From a virus: DNA of 47,875 nucleotides. Under the pieces are notes generated by a model. It had not been told where the DNA came from. It made no database searches and worked only from the letters and a program-made list of their open reading frames with translations. The translations under genes were made by a program, and so were the position numbers. This document shows, piece after piece, positions 47,636 to 47,875 of this stretch (its first letter is position 1; every line of letters starts with the position of its first letter). Where the stretch lies: positions 1 to 47,875 of the IMG/VR virus record IMGVR_UViG_3300037246_000237; one strand, 5' to 3'.

Positions 47636-47875
47636 ATGCCTGAAGATATTACACCAGCTAAGATTCAGAACGTAGTCAAGCGAGGCTTTGAACGCATTCA
47701 AACTTACCGCCGAGCAAGGGCTTTGTTCCTGAAAGAATATGTAGGACAGTATTACAGAGATAAGCAGGGCATGTCTGGTGATGAACCTATTAACCTTATC
47801 TTTCAAACTGTGAAAACTTACGTACCTAATATGGTTATGCAGAATCCAATCACTGAAGTTAGCTCAGACTACTTG
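47636..47875 (+). CDS. Portal protein, N-terminal part (continues at position 1)
   Basis: The ATG at 47636 follows GAAGGATAACC two bases after the TerL stop. The first 40 residues are encoded here (41st codon ends at 47758), and the reading continues, through the 118-base overlap, as the protein ending at 1666. The N-terminus is basic and helical (KIQNVVKRGFERIQTYRRARALF). The frame is interrupted only by the end of the window. Confidence 0.88.
   Translation, partial: MPEDITPAKIQNVVKRGFERIQTYRRARALFLKEYVGQYYRDKQGMSGDEPINLIFQTVKTYVPNMVMQNPITEVSSDYL
47758..47875. repeat. Terminal overlap, right copy
   Basis: This is the right-hand copy of the 118-base overlap described at 1-118. Position 47758 corresponds to position 1, so the unique genome length is 47,757 bases. 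The two mismatches suggest reads from two co-occurring variants or sequencing differences, because neither changes the portal protein. Confidence 0.95.

Noticed and set aside
1-47875. CRISPR array or insertion sequence
   Set aside because: I saw no regularly spaced repeats and no transposase-like gene. The only inverted repeat around a gene (40051-40935) has no transposase.

Overview
The window is one essentially complete genome of a tailed double-stranded DNA phage. The first 118 bases recur as the last 118 bases (two mismatches), so the window is a circularly closed or permuted assembly of about 47,757 unique bases, cut inside the portal gene. A portal/terminase/capsid/adaptor/nozzle set, large internal-virion-like proteins, and no tape-measure, tail-tube or sheath gene point to a short-tailed (podovirus-type) phage. 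The host cannot be named from the sequence. A lipobox protein and strong GGAGG-type ribosome binding sites fit a Gram-negative bacterium.

Layout. There are two divergent transcription units, separated by about 1 kb of AT-rich non-coding DNA (41,685-42,673). The rightward (+) unit starts near 42,674. It runs through small unknown genes, an SPFH/band-7 protein, small structural proteins, a putative small terminase and TerL, then across the assembly junction into portal, scaffold, major capsid protein, a decoration-like protein, head-tail adaptor, nozzle, fibres and two internal virion proteins. It ends at a small holin-like protein (21,130-21,288). Clear intrinsic terminators follow the capsid gene, the decoration gene and a small adaptor-region gene. 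A strong one at 21,316-21,368 ends the unit.

The leftward (-) unit runs from 41,684 down to 21,232 and is the early/replication arm. Its proximal part (35.5-41.7 kb) is a dense series of small, mostly unknown proteins with individual promoters and structured intergenic RNAs, plus an isochorismatase-fold enzyme and a tandem-HTH regulator. Then come nucleotide-metabolism and nuclease genes: a MazZ/DUF5664-type dNTP diphosphohydrolase, a DUF4406-like protein, a metallophosphoesterase and endonuclease VII. The replication and recombination core follows: family A DNA polymerase, VRR-NUC nuclease, a possible mini-AEP, an Fe-S PD-(D/E)XK nuclease, a Sak4-like RecA-fold ATPase, a possible ssDNA-binding protein, and a zinc/TOPRIM/D5 primase-helicase.

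How it works together. Host-type promoters (TTGAAC-18-TATAAG class) in the early arm would fire first. No phage RNA polymerase, tRNA or classical endolysin gene was recognised, so transcription probably relies on the host enzyme, and lysis may use divergent proteins (XhlA-like membrane protein, papain-fold hydrolase, lipoprotein). The most unusual parts are the promoter/hairpin-rich early small-gene region (38.7-41.3 kb, including an 18-bp inverted repeat around one gene) and the structured start of the late unit at 42.65-43.0 kb. Others are a split nozzle gene carrying a beta-domain module that recurs elsewhere, and a late terminator lying inside the coding region of the convergent early gene.
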